Positions 9,397 to 21,451 are shown, counted from the first letter of the stretch. The stretch: 64,000 nucleotides of DNA from Arsenophonus sp052174455 (GCA_052174455.1 JBQMRP010000054.1:21854-85853); one strand, 5' to 3'. Made by a program: numbers and translations. The notes: generated by a model from the sequence alone, not told the origin.

Positions 9397-10740
9397 ATGC
9401 AAGCTCTAACAATTCAACCCATTTCTTACGTTGAAGGTACTATTAATCTTCCTGGCTCGAAAAGTATTTCTAACCGGGTACTATTATTAGCTGCATTAGC
9501 GCAAGGCCAAACTATATTAACCAATCTTCTTGCTAGTGAAGATATTCGTTATATGCTTAATGCTTTGACAACATTGGGTATCAAATATCAATTATCTAAA
9601 GATTTTACTACCTGCATTGTACAGGGTGTTGGGCAGTATTTTAATCATAAAAAAGGTTTAGAAATTTTTCTTGGTAATGCGGGTACAGCTATGCGTCCAT
9701 TAAGTGCAGTTTTAGCGTTAGGAGACAATGATATTATCTTAACTGGTGAACCAAGAATGAAAGAGCGCCCTATTGGTCATCTAATTGATGCACTACAGAA
9801 AAACGGAGCAATTATTGATTATCTTGAGCAGCTAGGTTATCCCCCTATAAGGATAAAAGGAGGATTTCAAGGTGGGGATATCACAGTCGATGCCTCTATC
9901 TCTAGCCAATTTTTAACCGCACTTTTAATGGCTGCACCGTTAGCGCAGAATGATACAACTATCCAAATAAAAGGAGAACTTGTTTCTAAACCTTATATTG
10001 ATATAACCCTAGAACTGATGCGTAATTTTGGCGTTGAAGTAGATGATCAACACTATTGTCGATTTCATATTAAAGCTGGACAACATTATATTTCACCAGG
10101 CAATTATCTTGTTGAAGGTGATGCTTCTTCTGCTTCTTATTTTTTAGCGGCGGCAGCAATTAAAGGCGGTGCCGTTAGGGTAACAGGTATTAATAAAGGT
10201 AGCTTGCAAGGTGATACCCAATTTGCTGTTGTACTTGAAAAAATGGGTGCCAAAATACGATGGGGTAAAGATTTTATAGAATGTCAACGAGGTGAGTTAA
10301 TTGGTATTGACATGGATATGAATTCAATTCCGGATGCGGCGATGACGGTTGCGACGCTGTCGCTTTTTGCTCGAGATGAAACAATTATTCGTAATATTTA
10401 TAATTGGCGACTAAAAGAAACTGACAGATTAAATGCTATGACGGTTGAATTAACAAAAGTTGGTGCTAAAGTAGAAGAAGGACGTGACTATATTCGTATT
10501 TTACCATCTAAATTATTTCAGCATGCTGAAATAACAACTTATAATGATCATAGGATAGCGATGTGTTTTTCACTTGTCGCTTTGTCAGGTACGCCAGTTA
10601 CTATTTTGGATCCAAATTGTATCGCCAAGACTTTTCCAGGCTATTTTAAGTCAGTTAGAAAAATTAAGTTATCGATAATAGGGTATGTCAACAATATTAA
10701 CTTCACTTTTTTAAAAAAGCATGAAGAGTGTAGTTTTTAA
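9397..10740 (+). CDS. aroA: EPSP synthase with IS-derived C-terminal tail
   Basis: This enzyme makes 5-enolpyruvylshikimate-3-phosphate from shikimate-3-phosphate and PEP in the shikimate pathway. Conserved motifs include LPGSKSISNR (N-terminal, PEP/S3P), LGNAGTAMRP, EPRMKERPIGHL, SIPDAAM and KETDRL. The start MQALTIQPI matches the family; an in-frame GTG at 9373 is less likely. The predicted protein has 447 residues against about 427 in E. coli. The extra tail from about residue 430 is encoded by what looks like the end of an IS481 copy (from about 10686), so the native stop seems to have been replaced. The catalytic residues are upstream and intact, so the enzyme is probably active. The usual downstream genes cmk and rpsA are absent. 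Confidence 0.93.
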   Translation: MQALTIQPISYVEGTINLPGSKSISNRVLLLAALAQGQTILTNLLASEDIRYMLNALTTLGIKYQLSKDFTTCIVQGVGQYFNHKKGLEIFLGNAGTAMRPLSAVLALGDNDIILTGEPRMKERPIGHLIDALQKNGAIIDYLEQLGYPPIRIKGGFQGGDITVDASISSQFLTALLMAAPLAQNDTTIQIKGELVSKPYIDITLELMRNFGVEVDDQHYCRFHIKAGQHYISPGNYLVEGDASSASYFLAAAAIKGGAVRVTGINKGSLQGDTQFAVVLEKMGAKIRWGKDFIECQRGELIGIDMDMNSIPDAAMTVATLSLFARDETIIRNIYNWRLKETDRLNAMTVELTKVGAKVEEGRDYIRILPSKLFQHAEITTYNDHRIAMCFSLVALSGTPVTILDPNCIAKTFPGYFKSVRKIKLSIIGYVNNINFTFLKKHEECSF

Positions 10741-10965
10741 GAATTCAGGTTTAACTTTTGAACTAATCTTTCATAGACTGTAAAAGAATTTACTAACCAA
10801 TACTGATTGAGATAATTCTTAATTATATAGGTAAAAATATTGATACTGAGCAATCTCAATCTCTTATCAGAGATTGAAAAGCCATATTTTATGGACCGAT
10901 TAAATCGTGAGTTACGCTTATTTAGCGTATAGATTTGTAGAAATTGTAGCATATCCTATTGATTT
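10686..10965 (-). mobile_element. IS481-family remnant, 3' fragment at the end of aroA
   Basis: The minus strand reads as the 3' end of the same IS481 transposase seen at 19.6-20.66 and 29.1-30.14 kb. A YNxxLxQS-like stretch and the KVKPEF-like end are recognisable in broken frames. On the plus strand the element's outer end overlaps the last 50 or so bases of aroA. The rest of the element is missing, replaced by IS256 sequence. Confidence 0.6.
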
Positions 10966-10969
10966 ATTT

Positions 10970-11335
10970 AATTAATAATTACAACAACAGAGAGATTATA
11001 TGCTATTAAAAAGTGTACCTACCCTATATATCTGTAAATTAGATTTTATTTGTAGCTTCCTGCATGAACTCATTTCATGGTGCTAAGAAATTGATAGACA
11101 CTACTGTTGAACTGTAGTTTGAAGCTATGATGTTCAACATATTCAAGGCGCTTTGTCTATGGATCTCATTTGTTATCCGTAAAGGATATTTCCTATACCT
11201 ATCCATATAAACTACTATTGGCGATATTGAGATTAAAATGACTAAGGTCATGAAGAGATCTTATTGGCAATAGAATATGCCTCAACAGTTAGTTTATTGA
11301 GCTATCATCAATAGCTGGTGCATAATTCTTATTCT
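10970..11335 (+). mobile_element. IS256-family remnant, 5' fragment
   Basis: This is the first third of an IS256 copy. It has the shared acaacagagagat start, a FxxxLIS-like segment and the gatattgagattaaa stretch that corresponds to the family's GDIEVKVPKV motif. It stops where the next, oppositely oriented copy begins. Confidence 0.65.
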
Positions 11336-11339
11336 TCTC

Positions 11340-12610
11340 GCTCTGATGATTGTAAATATATTCTCCATCTTTAAATTGGACATTTATTATTACCAGGGCA
11401 GAAGATTAACTCCCTTAGCCCATTCAAGTTTCTCTAAGCAGACGGGACGGGGCTAGCTTAAATATCATAAAAGAATTATTTTTTCGAACCACAACGCTTC
11501 GAGCATTAGCTTCATAATCTCATTGTCGTAAAAGCTTATTTAATCAGATTCCTTATTCTCATTGACCCTCACTATACTGATGGGAGGGTATAAAATACTA
11601 GTAGCTATTTTCTATCTTTTTCTAGTTTCTTTATAAACTGGCAGGATCCTTTTTAAAAACTTTTCCAACAAAATATCAAGGAGTTTTATTAGCAACATCA
11701 TAGATCTCTATTAGCCAGACTTCTAGCGCAGCTTACCTTTAACTTTCGGTTCTGTATGTCTTTGGAGAGTGAATCCAGCATATTAGCTATTTTTTATACC
11801 AACAGCATTTATGCTACATTTCTTGGAATACCCTTTGATCGATATTCCATTTAAAACCAATGGCACATCCCGTCTCCATTAGCAAACCTGGAAATACGCT
11901 TAAGGCACGTACTCGCAGTCTATTGATAAGTTTAGTTTAGTTTTCTTCTAATTCTTAATAATCATATTTAACTGTAACAAACTCTATAAATCTATGTGCA
12001 GTGACGCCAATATAACTACCAAAGAAAGGCGATTAGTTTTCTTAACAGAATTAGATATGCCTTGAGCCAAGAAATAAACATAACGCGTATTGCTTAAATT
12101 AGGCATTGACTATTATCTGTACTCTTTTTAATGTGTTCCTATTCAGTCTACTGATGATACTAGTAGAGAAATCATGTACTTCTAATAAAAATCCGTAGAG
12201 ATTTATGAAAACTATCTGTGGATACATTCTTTACATATACAGTTCATAGTAGAAACTCTTCACTGCTTTACACGCTTCAGATAAGGTGACAGTAAAGAGT
12301 TTTAAAAGCATATTCCGTTACCACTAACTTTTCAATTCATCTTAAGCATTTTAAGCTTAACATGCTAATATCATTCTGTATAAGTTTACTGTAGCAAATA
12401 ATCATTACTAGCGACAGCTTTCCGCCATCAATAAGGTAGTGTTTATATGTTTTTCGCAACCATAGTTTCAAGTTTATCCTCAACAGTGGTTTTATCATCT
12501 GCATGATACTATCATGAATGAGTTAATGTAATGGATCATAGTAATATCTAATTTCTCAGATGCCTTTATGGTAAATTTCATGATATATAATTTCTATATT
12601 TTGAAATCAT
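11340..12610 (-). mobile_element. IS256-family remnant, reverse orientation
   Basis: This near full-length decayed copy is on the minus strand. The 3' end is near 11362 (tctccatctttaaattg) and the 5' end near 12600. It meets the 10970-11335 fragment tail to tail. It has many stops and no usable frame. Confidence 0.65.
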
Positions 12611-14184
12611 TACGAAATCAATTAGAAAGATATGCCATTGGTTACGAAATGACTTACAGTAGAAATGAACATAACTCAAAAGTTGATTATTAATTTTAAT
12701 GTCCTTCTAGATTTTCATGAGGACCATTGTTTAGATTGGTGGTGGTCGGGTACTTGAATTCTAGTAGAAGACGGCAAACTGTTTTTCCAAGTAGAGTGCA
12801 AGATGTTTATATTGTTTATTACTCGACCATAACAATCTATGGATATAAAAACTGAAATTACTTTTTCTACTTCAGCATCTTTTAAGAACTGTAAACGCAT
12901 GATTTCTTTTTTCGTCAATAGTTATAGGTTATACCCACTAAAAGTAGGATTTATAATAGGGTTAAAGATTATATTTGATACATTAAAATTTGTGAAATAT
13001 TTGAATATTATCGAGAAAAGTTCAAGCTAAACAATTTTTTATGTGTTCGTAAATCACGCGAAGTGGTTGATATAGCGACTAAATTATATTTAGGTGATAT
13101 TTACAAATAACAGACGGTAGATTTAATAAAGTTGATAATTTTTTAAAAGCGAAGTTTAAATATCTGATGTCTGAAAAGATGTATTTATTGAAATCTATAA
13201 CATTCATAAAGATCTTTCAGAAGAAAGATCTTTAGTCCACAAAATTATTGAAGCATTAACTAACAGTTTTTTTATAAAGCTATATGTTATTATGTTAGGG
13301 ATTGTTAGTGTTGCAGTGTAGCAATACTTAAATTCTTCTAATTCCTTGATTGCAGGTTTAAATTCTTCACAGCTAGCCAATTTTACGATATATCTTCATC
13401 AAGATTTGATTCTTTTCTTAAAACAATCATGTTATTAAACACTATATAACTACTTTAAAAGTTCTTATTTCTCTATTGTCATTATCATGTATAGTACAAT
13501 AAATACTACTTAGTATCGTGAATTAAAAAATATAACTGCTATTAATCATCTAAATCAGATTAGTCATATTATATATTTTACCATTATAATACATGGATTA
13601 TCAATTTTTATGATATGTACTCCTTCATTGTTTTTGTTATTTGCATATTAGGATGTTTATTTTCCCCTAAGTAAAAATCTTAAATATTAAGTAAATGAGA
13701 ATAAAATTTAAGTGTTTTTTTGCTCCATTCTGCAATTTTTATATTTAATCATTGCTATTTTCTACCTGATGATTTTGGGCTATATTGAAAGAGGTTATTC
13801 TTTGTTCACATAATAATTTATAAATATCTCTGTATTTTAATTCTTATGAGTTCAAATAATCTTTTTTAGGTTAGATAATTCAGTAAATAAATAACCCTAC
13901 ACACGTAGGGTTAAGGCTACTAAGCTACATTTTTTAATCGGCTAATATAATTTCATATTTAATAGAAAATTCTTACCAATAAATTTGTAATTACTTAATT
14001 TTATTAGGTAATTGTAACTAATTTCATTCTCCCTGGTAAAGGTTTGATTCTATTTAGATCCATCTGAATAAAGGATAAACTCTGATCGATGATTAACTCA
14101 AGAAAATAGCAAGCACACCCTATATTAAACTCTTTAAGAATCTTATCGCTCTTTAAGAGCGACCAAAGTCATCTTTTTTTACTA
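12611..14184. other. Gene-free A+T-rich stretch
   Basis: No gene was recognised in about 1.6 kb. Open stretches at 12715-12918 (minus) and 12839-13030 (plus) overlap each other and match nothing I know. A short direct/inverted aagatctttc motif occurs near 13212-13235. Two hairpins are visible, at 13893-13912 and at 14146-14162 (stem tcgctc/gagcga). It is probably the eroded site of lost genes. Confidence 0.45.
13893..13912 (-). terminator. Hairpin, possible relic terminator
   Basis: This is a perfect eight-base stem aaccctac/gtagggtt with a four-base loop. Read on the minus strand it is followed by A+T-rich sequence but no clean T run, so termination is uncertain. Confidence 0.3.
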
Positions 14185-15945
14185 AAAGGAAATAGAATTA
14201 GTTTAGTGTATCTATTGTAAGATAAAAATCTTATCAGAGTGTATATTCTTTGATCTTATGCAATAATTCTAGAGACATTAATTTTTAGGTTTAACTTAGT
14301 AAGGCTTATTTTCTTATTTTTATAAATTCTTTTTAATAGTAATGTCAGTATCAACTGTTAATTAAGTTAAGAGTTGGTAAAGTAGCCTGTCACCAGACAG
14401 AATCCATTTGTACGAGTCTGTGTACGAAATTTTTTCATTAGAACGGCTAACCTTAGTTTTTCCTGGTTTTTTTTTTGTGAACTGATCATATCCGTGTCTC
14501 CTTATACACCATTGGTAAAAGTATGTCTTATTTACGTTTTAACAGGAAACCATATAATACGACATCTTAAAATGTTTAATGGAATGTAGATAATATAGCG
14601 CCAAAGATATTTATACTGTGTGCTAGCAGTGCCTATTCATGCTTTTAGCGATGTGTACTTTCCAGTAATTTCTATACTGTGGATTCAGCTAACGTTAGCA
14701 CTACATTGTAGTGCGGATATCTCCCAGATAAGGAATGCAATAGGATTTATTAGGTTATACTATAATGTTAACAGCCAGATGATAGCGCCTAGCTAAACCC
14801 ATTCGACCATTCTTTTTTTTTGAAGAACAGATCACTCAATATGAGGCATATTTAATCTAGATTGTTACTAGTAAGGAGGTATGAACATGCGAATGTTGAT
14901 TGAATTATTAAGTATAACTATATAAGGCAGATAAGATACTTAATTTCGATATTCTGTTATGTGCCCACTACAACATATCGTTGGGTGATAAGTCCGAAAC
15001 AAAACGTTAAGTAGCTGGACAATTGTTGTTGAAAAAGGCCAAAGAAGATGAGTATAGTGAAAGTAATTTATTAATAGTTGCAGTCGGGTAAAATATAAAT
15101 TTATTATACTTTAACCATTGCTCGGTAGCTTTAAAGTTGCATGAACTGTGAGCTTTTATTTATAGATTTAACAGAAAAACGGCAGTGGAAATATTAAGGA
15201 GAATCACAGCAGTAGTCGTCCGAAGATCCATGATACAAATAATGCAAACAAACATTCCCTCTATAAATAGATACGTCTCCAAGTTGATATTTTTAGCATA
15301 TTTTAAGAAATTTATTTCATCCATCATCAATAGTGAAAAGCAGTTTAGTTATGGGATGTATATAGCTAAATTACTACCCATCTATCTTAGTTCCTTATAA
15401 GAAAAATAGAAATCGTAATTCTGTCAAAATTTGTTAATTTTATTTTGGCCTAGTTATTTTGTACTCCTTCGGGAGGTAAAGAAGAGAATAATCATCCCTG
15501 TTTCCCTATAAGTAATGAATTCATCGATAAGTGCGCTTTCATTAATTACACATCAATGCAGTTATATTCAGCATCATCGCCTTCGCGCTTATGGCATCGC
15601 TTAAAACTCCGGTAATCATGATTAGAAGAGGATGATACATTTGCGTGTTGAAAAAAATTAATAACCGGAGTCGGAGAATTGCTATATTGCCTTTTTTGAG
15701 GTGTAATAAAATTCAGTTGGTCTGTTATGATTAATTTCTGTAGGGAGATCCATAAAGCGCTTTGTATAAACAAGCGATTCTAACATGTGACTTTATCCTA
15801 TTGTATTCCTGATTTTACTCAGTTCCGCTTTCTATGAAGATTCATACTAAGCTATCTAGATGAATTTTTAAAAAAAATTAATATATCGCAGAGTAAAAAT
15901 AGTACTCAGATTATGAACTTCTCAGAAGCAATATAGGTGAGTTAC
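14185..15945 (-). mobile_element. IS91-family remnant, copy 2
   Basis: This is a near full-length decayed IS91/IS1294-like copy with the transposase on the minus strand. The C-terminal end is near 14390-14540, with the cagactcgtacaaatggatt region encoding the degenerate zinc motif, and the N-terminal end is near 15900. It is alignable by eye with the copies at 1.5 and 48.1 kb along its length. Confidence 0.7.
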
Positions 15946-16029
15946 CTTTAAAAACAATCTTTTTAATCGTATTTGAGCTTCTCTAGTTTTCGTAGAGAAG
16001 ATAGATACCAGCTAAGAAAATTGATTTAT

Positions 16030-17435
16030 GCTGATTTCTAGTGTATAGGATTTTGGAGATGATAGGATATCCTGTTCATTGATTTTATAAATGATTTCAG
16101 TAACAGAGAGATAATATGCTATGAAAAATCTACTATATAGATATCCATAAAAGCAGATATTAGCTGTGATCCCTTTCATAAACTCATCCATAATGGCGTC
16201 CCAAGTAGCTGATAGAGGCACCGTTATTGAGGCAGTGCTCGAAAGCATCCTGTAACGATATTTTAAACGCTAACTTGTCGACGGAGTTATTGCCTATCAA
16301 TTGTAACGGTTATTTGCCGCAACGAACTATATAAACTGGTATTTAGGATATTTAGACTAAAGTGGTTGAGATTAATAGATCTTATCGGCAACAGGAATAC
16401 TTTCAACAGCTTGTTTCTATCACCTTATCTAAAGCGTACAGAAGCGGCAAAGAGAGTTCTTCCCTAAGGCCTGTTTACGGGATTTCATTAGTAATTCATA
16501 AACCTCTATAGGGGCACTTCTCGATGACAAGCATACGGTCTTTTACTGGTATTCATTAGAAGAGTGAAACACTGATGCCTTGAAAAGCATAAGTAATGAT
16601 ATCTAGGTGATTTAAGTAATATACCTACATTTATTTCTTAGCCGATTGCATATAACCGTTCTATCAGGCAGGCTGAGATAGCCTTTGTTGCTTGCTCATT
16701 ATTAGCAGTACAGGTTCACATAGATGTGTAAAAAGAAGTACAGTTGTGCTAAAAGATGCTTATCGAGAGTCAGAAGCGTATTGTGGGCTGAACACTTCTT
16801 AATGATATATTAAAGGATGACCTAACTATATCTCCTATGATTACAACGGGAGATGGTCCTTTTTAATTTTTGAAATGAATATAAAGATATTTCTGGATGC
16901 GCAGGATCAACACTGTTGGGGTATATGAAATAGTTAATGCACTAGTTTTACCCCCTAGAGACATTTAACACTAAAAGTTAAAGTTGAGTTGTGTGAGGGT
17001 CTAGTTAGCAGAGAGCTGTGTAATGCCACTAATAAATCCTTAATACTTTATTAGCAAAGTTTTTAGCGAAGTATCCTGTCAGTTATGAAGAAACTAGAAA
17101 AAGATCAATAAAAGCTACTGACATTCTACGCTTTCCTATCAGTGAACTGATGTCAATAAGAACGATGAATTTAATTGAATCGGCTTTTGCACGATAACGA
17201 GGCTATGAAGCCGACTTGCTAAGGACTGTAATTCAAGAAAAAGAATCCTTTTAATACTATTTAAGTTGTTCCTGTCTACTTAAAAATGAAATTACCTAAG
17301 AGTAAGTTAACCTTCTGTGACCATGCTGGTAAAGAATGTTCAATTTTATGATGAAGAATAGATTTATAAAGCATCAGAGCAAAAGCGTAGCTTAATTTTT
17401 CATAAACTAGATTTGCCAATAACTTGTTATCTCTC
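16030..17435 (+). mobile_element. IS256-family remnant, near full length
   Basis: This decayed IS256 copy is on the plus strand. Recognisable pieces include a GYRESE-like stretch near 16755-16775 and the IES-containing C-terminal region near 17150-17200. The terminal segment at 17340-17420 is shared with the other copies. It ends about 170 bp from the talB pseudogene. Confidence 0.75.
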
Positions 17436-17607
17436 ATGGAGAAGATTATTTTAAATCACAAGAATTTAAATACATAATGTGGCTACAAATAAATTGTTCT
17501 GCAAGAAAAGCAACAACCTTTTTCCAGTATAGCCTATTATTACTAATAAGAAGCAAGTCAGTGTGACGTGGAAATAGAGAAATTTTATCTTTAAAATTTA
17601 ACGCTAT

Positions 17608-18572
17608 TTAGCAACAACGTAATTTAATTGCCTCTGCAACTATTTTTCTAATTTTTCCTGATCAATAGCAAATTTACGAATACCATCACTCAGTTTATTT
17701 GTTGCCATGGCAACAGCATTATGTTGCCAATAGAATTCTGCTTCTGTCATCGGTTTAGGCAGTGACTGAATTTGACCATTAAATGCTAATTTTGTACCAC
17801 TTTACCTTTCGCCTAAAAAAAAGTTCTTTAAGTAATCCTGGAGAAATAGTTAACTGATCACAGCCTTACAATTGTAAAATTTTACTTCTATTGCGAAAAC
17901 TTGCCTCATTATCACTGTTTTATAGCTATGTTGTTTATAATAATTATAAATTTGTGTAACAGAAATAACGCCAGTATCTTCTTGTGGCGCATACTTTTTT
18001 GTATCAGCATTCCATTTATACCAATCAAGAATACGACCAACAAAAGGTTAAATCAGATAAACACCAGCTTAAGCGCAAGCTCGTGCAAAAGAGAATAATA
18101 GAGTTAGATTACAGTTAGTACTCTCTTTTTCTAACTATTCTACCGCGTGGTATACCTTGCCAAATTGAAGCTAACTTGATCAAAATACGATTACTTTTAA
18201 TACCTGCACGATTATAAAGTTCAATAATATGGTGCGTTTTTTTTTAATACAGGTTTAGGTATTACAGGAAAGACGCGCATCAACTTCCGTTGAAATTCTT
18301 CCCGGAATTAATTGTAAGATTGCTAATCCAATATTAACAGCCAATTTATCACACGCATCAATGATTTGTTCTTTATACGACTGGTTTTGTTCCTGTGCCC
18401 AGGTGATTGCTTCATCAATAAGTGGCTGATATTCTGAGATCTGAGCTGTATTAAGAATTAAAGAGGGATTAGTTGTTGGATCTTCAGGCTTATAAAGCTT
18501 TTTTATGCTAATATCACCTGTATCTATTATAACTGTTGTTATTTTATACAAAGAGGTTAATTCATCGATCAT
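17608..18572 (-). pseudogene. talB: Transaldolase pseudogene
   Basis: TalB transfers a dihydroxyacetone unit between sugar phosphates in the pentose phosphate pathway. The first 105 codons (18572 down to 18255) are open and very close to E. coli TalB, including DPTTNPSLIL and KLAVNIG. The frame then breaks after LSCNT. The rest is recognisable in shifting frames as far as the C-terminal KFAIDQEKLEK region, including the segments for KLASTWQGIRAAEQLE, FVGRILDWYK and the IYNYY-like stretch. Several frameshifts and stops make it non-functional. It sits alone between IS remnants. Confidence 0.92.
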
Positions 18573-19597
18573 TTTTTTAATCTCATTATTATTTAGATAA
18601 GTTTAAGGATTGAAATCCTCTTTTGTTAGGATAAAATCACGCATTAATATTGTAATAAATAAATTCACTAACTATTTGCTGTTGAAAAAAAATTTATCCA
18701 CTTATTTTCACACCCTACTATCATTAGATCAGCAATAATTAACGTTAAATGATACAAATAACCCAATCATAACCATTCACTGTTTTGATTAAAATTGTTT
18801 ATTTTTAAATTTTTACTAGGTATTAATTATCCTTGTTATGATCTTTTTAGCTAAAACATTTGATATAAGAATTCCTTTGTTAGCATAGAATATAGTCAAC
18901 AAAATCCTATTATACAGGCAGAATAATTGATTAAAATCTGCTATAAATATAGACAGGCATAAATTAACAGTTTAATGCAACATTAGTAGCAAATTAGTTG
19001 GTTTAAATATAATGTGTTTTGAACAGTGGGATGTTATCTACACTATAAGTTCCTGACCTAAAATCCCAACTTTTAAAAATTAGGATACCTTGTCCTGCCC
19101 TTGCAAGCAGAATGTTTTACGCCAAAATATTTTATCATTGTTTAAAAATATTTTCGTATTTTATCAGTCTTATATTCCATATTACACCCACTTAATCTAA
19201 TGCAGTTTTTCCGATTAAAAAATAAAACTAAACTCAATAAATAAATAAGGAAAAGATCTTTATGTTTTTTCGGATATTTTTACTGAAAATCTTAATCAAG
19301 ATCTTAAGCAGTTAAAGTAATAATATTATGATTAACTTAAAGTTAATTAATAGTTTGATACCGTTAATTGTAAAAACTTGATGTTGATATTATTGAACCT
19401 AGTTTTTAGATGAAAATAATAAAATATAAAATTATTAGTTTTATACAAAAACTTGCGGATTAATATTCGCTTTATTTATTTATAATAAAATAAAATTATT
19501 GAATGATTAACTAAAGCTAATTTAGCTATTTCTCAATTTGATTTCCCTACTTTTAAAGATAATTAGTTAGTCTTTAAACAATCACAACTTGATTAAC
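18573..19597. other. Gene-free A+T-rich stretch
   Basis: About 1 kb lies between the talB start and the IS481 remnant. No coding similarity, hairpin or repeat was recognised. In E. coli the gene upstream of uppS is dxr; no trace of dxr could be read here. Confidence 0.45.
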
Positions 19598-20659
19598 TGT
19601 TTGGTTCAGGATCATTGTATAAATTCTCGTCGTCTCAGCCTTATTTATGGCAATATAACTACTGAGATAAATAGTTAATAGCAAAATATCATGATGATTA
19701 GGGTGTTTCCATTGCCAGGAAGCTCCAACACCAAAATTAGAGCTTCTATTGAGGTTAGTAAAGCTGTTACATCTACTTTAGCTTAACGTTATGGCATCTC
19801 CGATGTTTATTGTTATTAACGGGCAAAAATCAAATAACGTTAATGAGATTACAGTTATATCCCTATCATTTGATGATGACGCTATCACCCGCTCAAGAAT
19901 CTGTAGTAATTTTTTGCGAAAAATGCTTTGTTCCTCAGCCGATTTGTTAGGAGAGAGTCGTACACAAATTTCTAAACCTAGTAGTATCTCGATTTTCTCT
20001 AGGATTATTACTGTTTAGACAAGAACAAAGGGGAATAATTAGATGAAATGAAACAGGTAAGAAGCCACAAAATAAAAACATAAAGCATAAAGTATTTTAA
20101 ACTATTAGCCTGGTTATCTGCACGTAATATGCAATATATTCTGTAAATACTAAACAAAACTTGACGACCTTATCTTTTTTATAAGTATAGATTGCGTTAC
20201 TCCATAGATTTTTATCTATTTTATAAGGCTAGTATTTCTGCATAATACTCGACGCTTATTACGTGATCTTAATCGAATATATCCCATGGTTATCAATCTT
20301 GTACTTACAGATCGTTTTTTTGGTCTATGAAGACGCGTTCAGTCACCAGAAAATATGAATTCGCCTATTTATTGTATAGAGCTTAATATAGAATGCCGAT
20401 TTATAACACCAATACATCTTTAAATAAATGGCATAATCAAGCGATTTAATGGACGCATGGAAACTGGACTGCAAAGGCATCATTCCAATTCTGTTGAAAA
20501 TTTGAGATCACCTTGCATCAATATATTTAGCTGTACAATCAAGAGTTACCCAATCAGTATTTGATAGTAAAACTCCATTGCAGTCTATGAAAGATTAGTT
20601 CAAAGTTAAATTTGAATTATTCAAAAAAACCATACTATCTTCCGGGATGTAACAGTTAG
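19598..20659 (+). mobile_element. IS481-family remnant upstream of uppS
   Basis: This decayed element of about 1.06 kb has its transposase on the plus strand. Pieces of the DDE transposase are visible in changing frames: an RLFGL-like stretch near 20310, INGIIKRFNGRMETGLQRHH (20424-20485) and DSKTPLQSMKD near 20565. The final ELFKKTILSSG to the stop ends 25 bp before uppS. The start (tgtttggttcaggatca) is shared with the copy between lpxA and lpxB. Confidence 0.75.
20602..20638 (+). promoter_or_regulatory. Candidate promoter in the IS481 tail, for uppS
   Basis: These 37 bases are identical to 30087-30123, upstream of lpxB, although the rest of the two IS481 copies has diverged. They contain a TTGAAT (20612-20617) and a TACTAT (20633-20638) separated by 15 bases, a sub-optimal but possible sigma-70 promoter. 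In both places the last base lies 47 bases before the start codon. Confidence 0.4.
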
Positions 20660-20684
20660 ATTATATTAAAGGAACTCTTTTGGC

Positions 20685-21440
20685 ATGAAACTTATGTATG
20701 ATAATGATAGCTTACGGCAACGAATTCCGAAGCATGTTGCTATTATTATGGATGGTAATGGACGATGGGCGAAACAACATGGAAAATTAAGAATTAATGG
20801 GCATCGAGCAGGTACAGAAGCGGTCCAAAAGGTAGTTAAATTTGCTGTTAAAAATGAAATTCAATCTTTAACACTCTATGCATTTAGTAGTGAAAATTGG
20901 AGTCGACCAGAAACTGAAGTTAGTGCTTTAATGGAACTTTTTACTTGGTTTCTAGATGATGAAGTTAAAAACTTAAATATTCATAATGTTAAATTAACAA
21001 TTATTGGCGATATAAGTCGATTTAAGTCTAGATTACAAAATCGTATTAAACATGCGGTTGACTTAACTGCAAATAATACCGGATTGCAACTCAATATTGC
21101 CGCTAATTATGGCGGTCGTTGGGATATTACCCATGCAATTGAACTTATTGCTAAAAAAATTAAGGCGGGCTCATTATTACCAGAAAATATTAACGAAGAT
21201 ACAGTAAATAAATTTATTAGTCTATATGATCAACCAAGTGTTGATTTAGTTATTAGAACTGGTAGAGAATATCGCATTAGTAATTTCCTTTTATGGCAGA
21301 TTGCTTATGCTGAATTTTATTTTACCGATGTGCTCTGGCCGGATTTTGATGAGGAAACTTTCAAAAGTGCAATTTTGGCTTTTAATCAACGTGAACGACG
21401 TTTTGGTAATACTTGGCCTGATGATATCAATGAAAAATAG
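20685..21440 (+). CDS. uppS: Undecaprenyl diphosphate synthase
   Basis: This cis-prenyltransferase condenses eight IPP with FPP to give the C55 lipid carrier for peptidoglycan and LPS assembly. At 251 residues it is close to E. coli (253). The IIMDGNGRW motif carries the catalytic aspartate (D23), and SSENWSRP and NIAANYGGRWDI are conserved. The C-terminal motif reads RTGREYRISNFLLWQIAYAE where the family has RTGGEHRISN, so one glycine and the active-site histidine (E. coli H199) are replaced by R and Y. A ribosome site (aaaggaac) precedes the ATG. It is the first gene of the run uppS-cdsA-rseP-bamA; dxr, normally upstream, is missing. Confidence 0.94.
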   Translation: MKLMYDNDSLRQRIPKHVAIIMDGNGRWAKQHGKLRINGHRAGTEAVQKVVKFAVKNEIQSLTLYAFSSENWSRPETEVSALMELFTWFLDDEVKNLNIHNVKLTIIGDISRFKSRLQNRIKHAVDLTANNTGLQLNIAANYGGRWDITHAIELIAKKIKAGSLLPENINEDTVNKFISLYDQPSVDLVIRTGREYRISNFLLWQIAYAEFYFTDVLWPDFDEETFKSAILAFNQRERRFGNTWPDDINEK

Positions 21441-21451
21441 GAGGGGAACTT

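Noticed and set aside
12715..13030. Two overlapping open frames on opposite strands
   Set aside because: They overlap, have no ribosome sites and match nothing recognised; likely chance.
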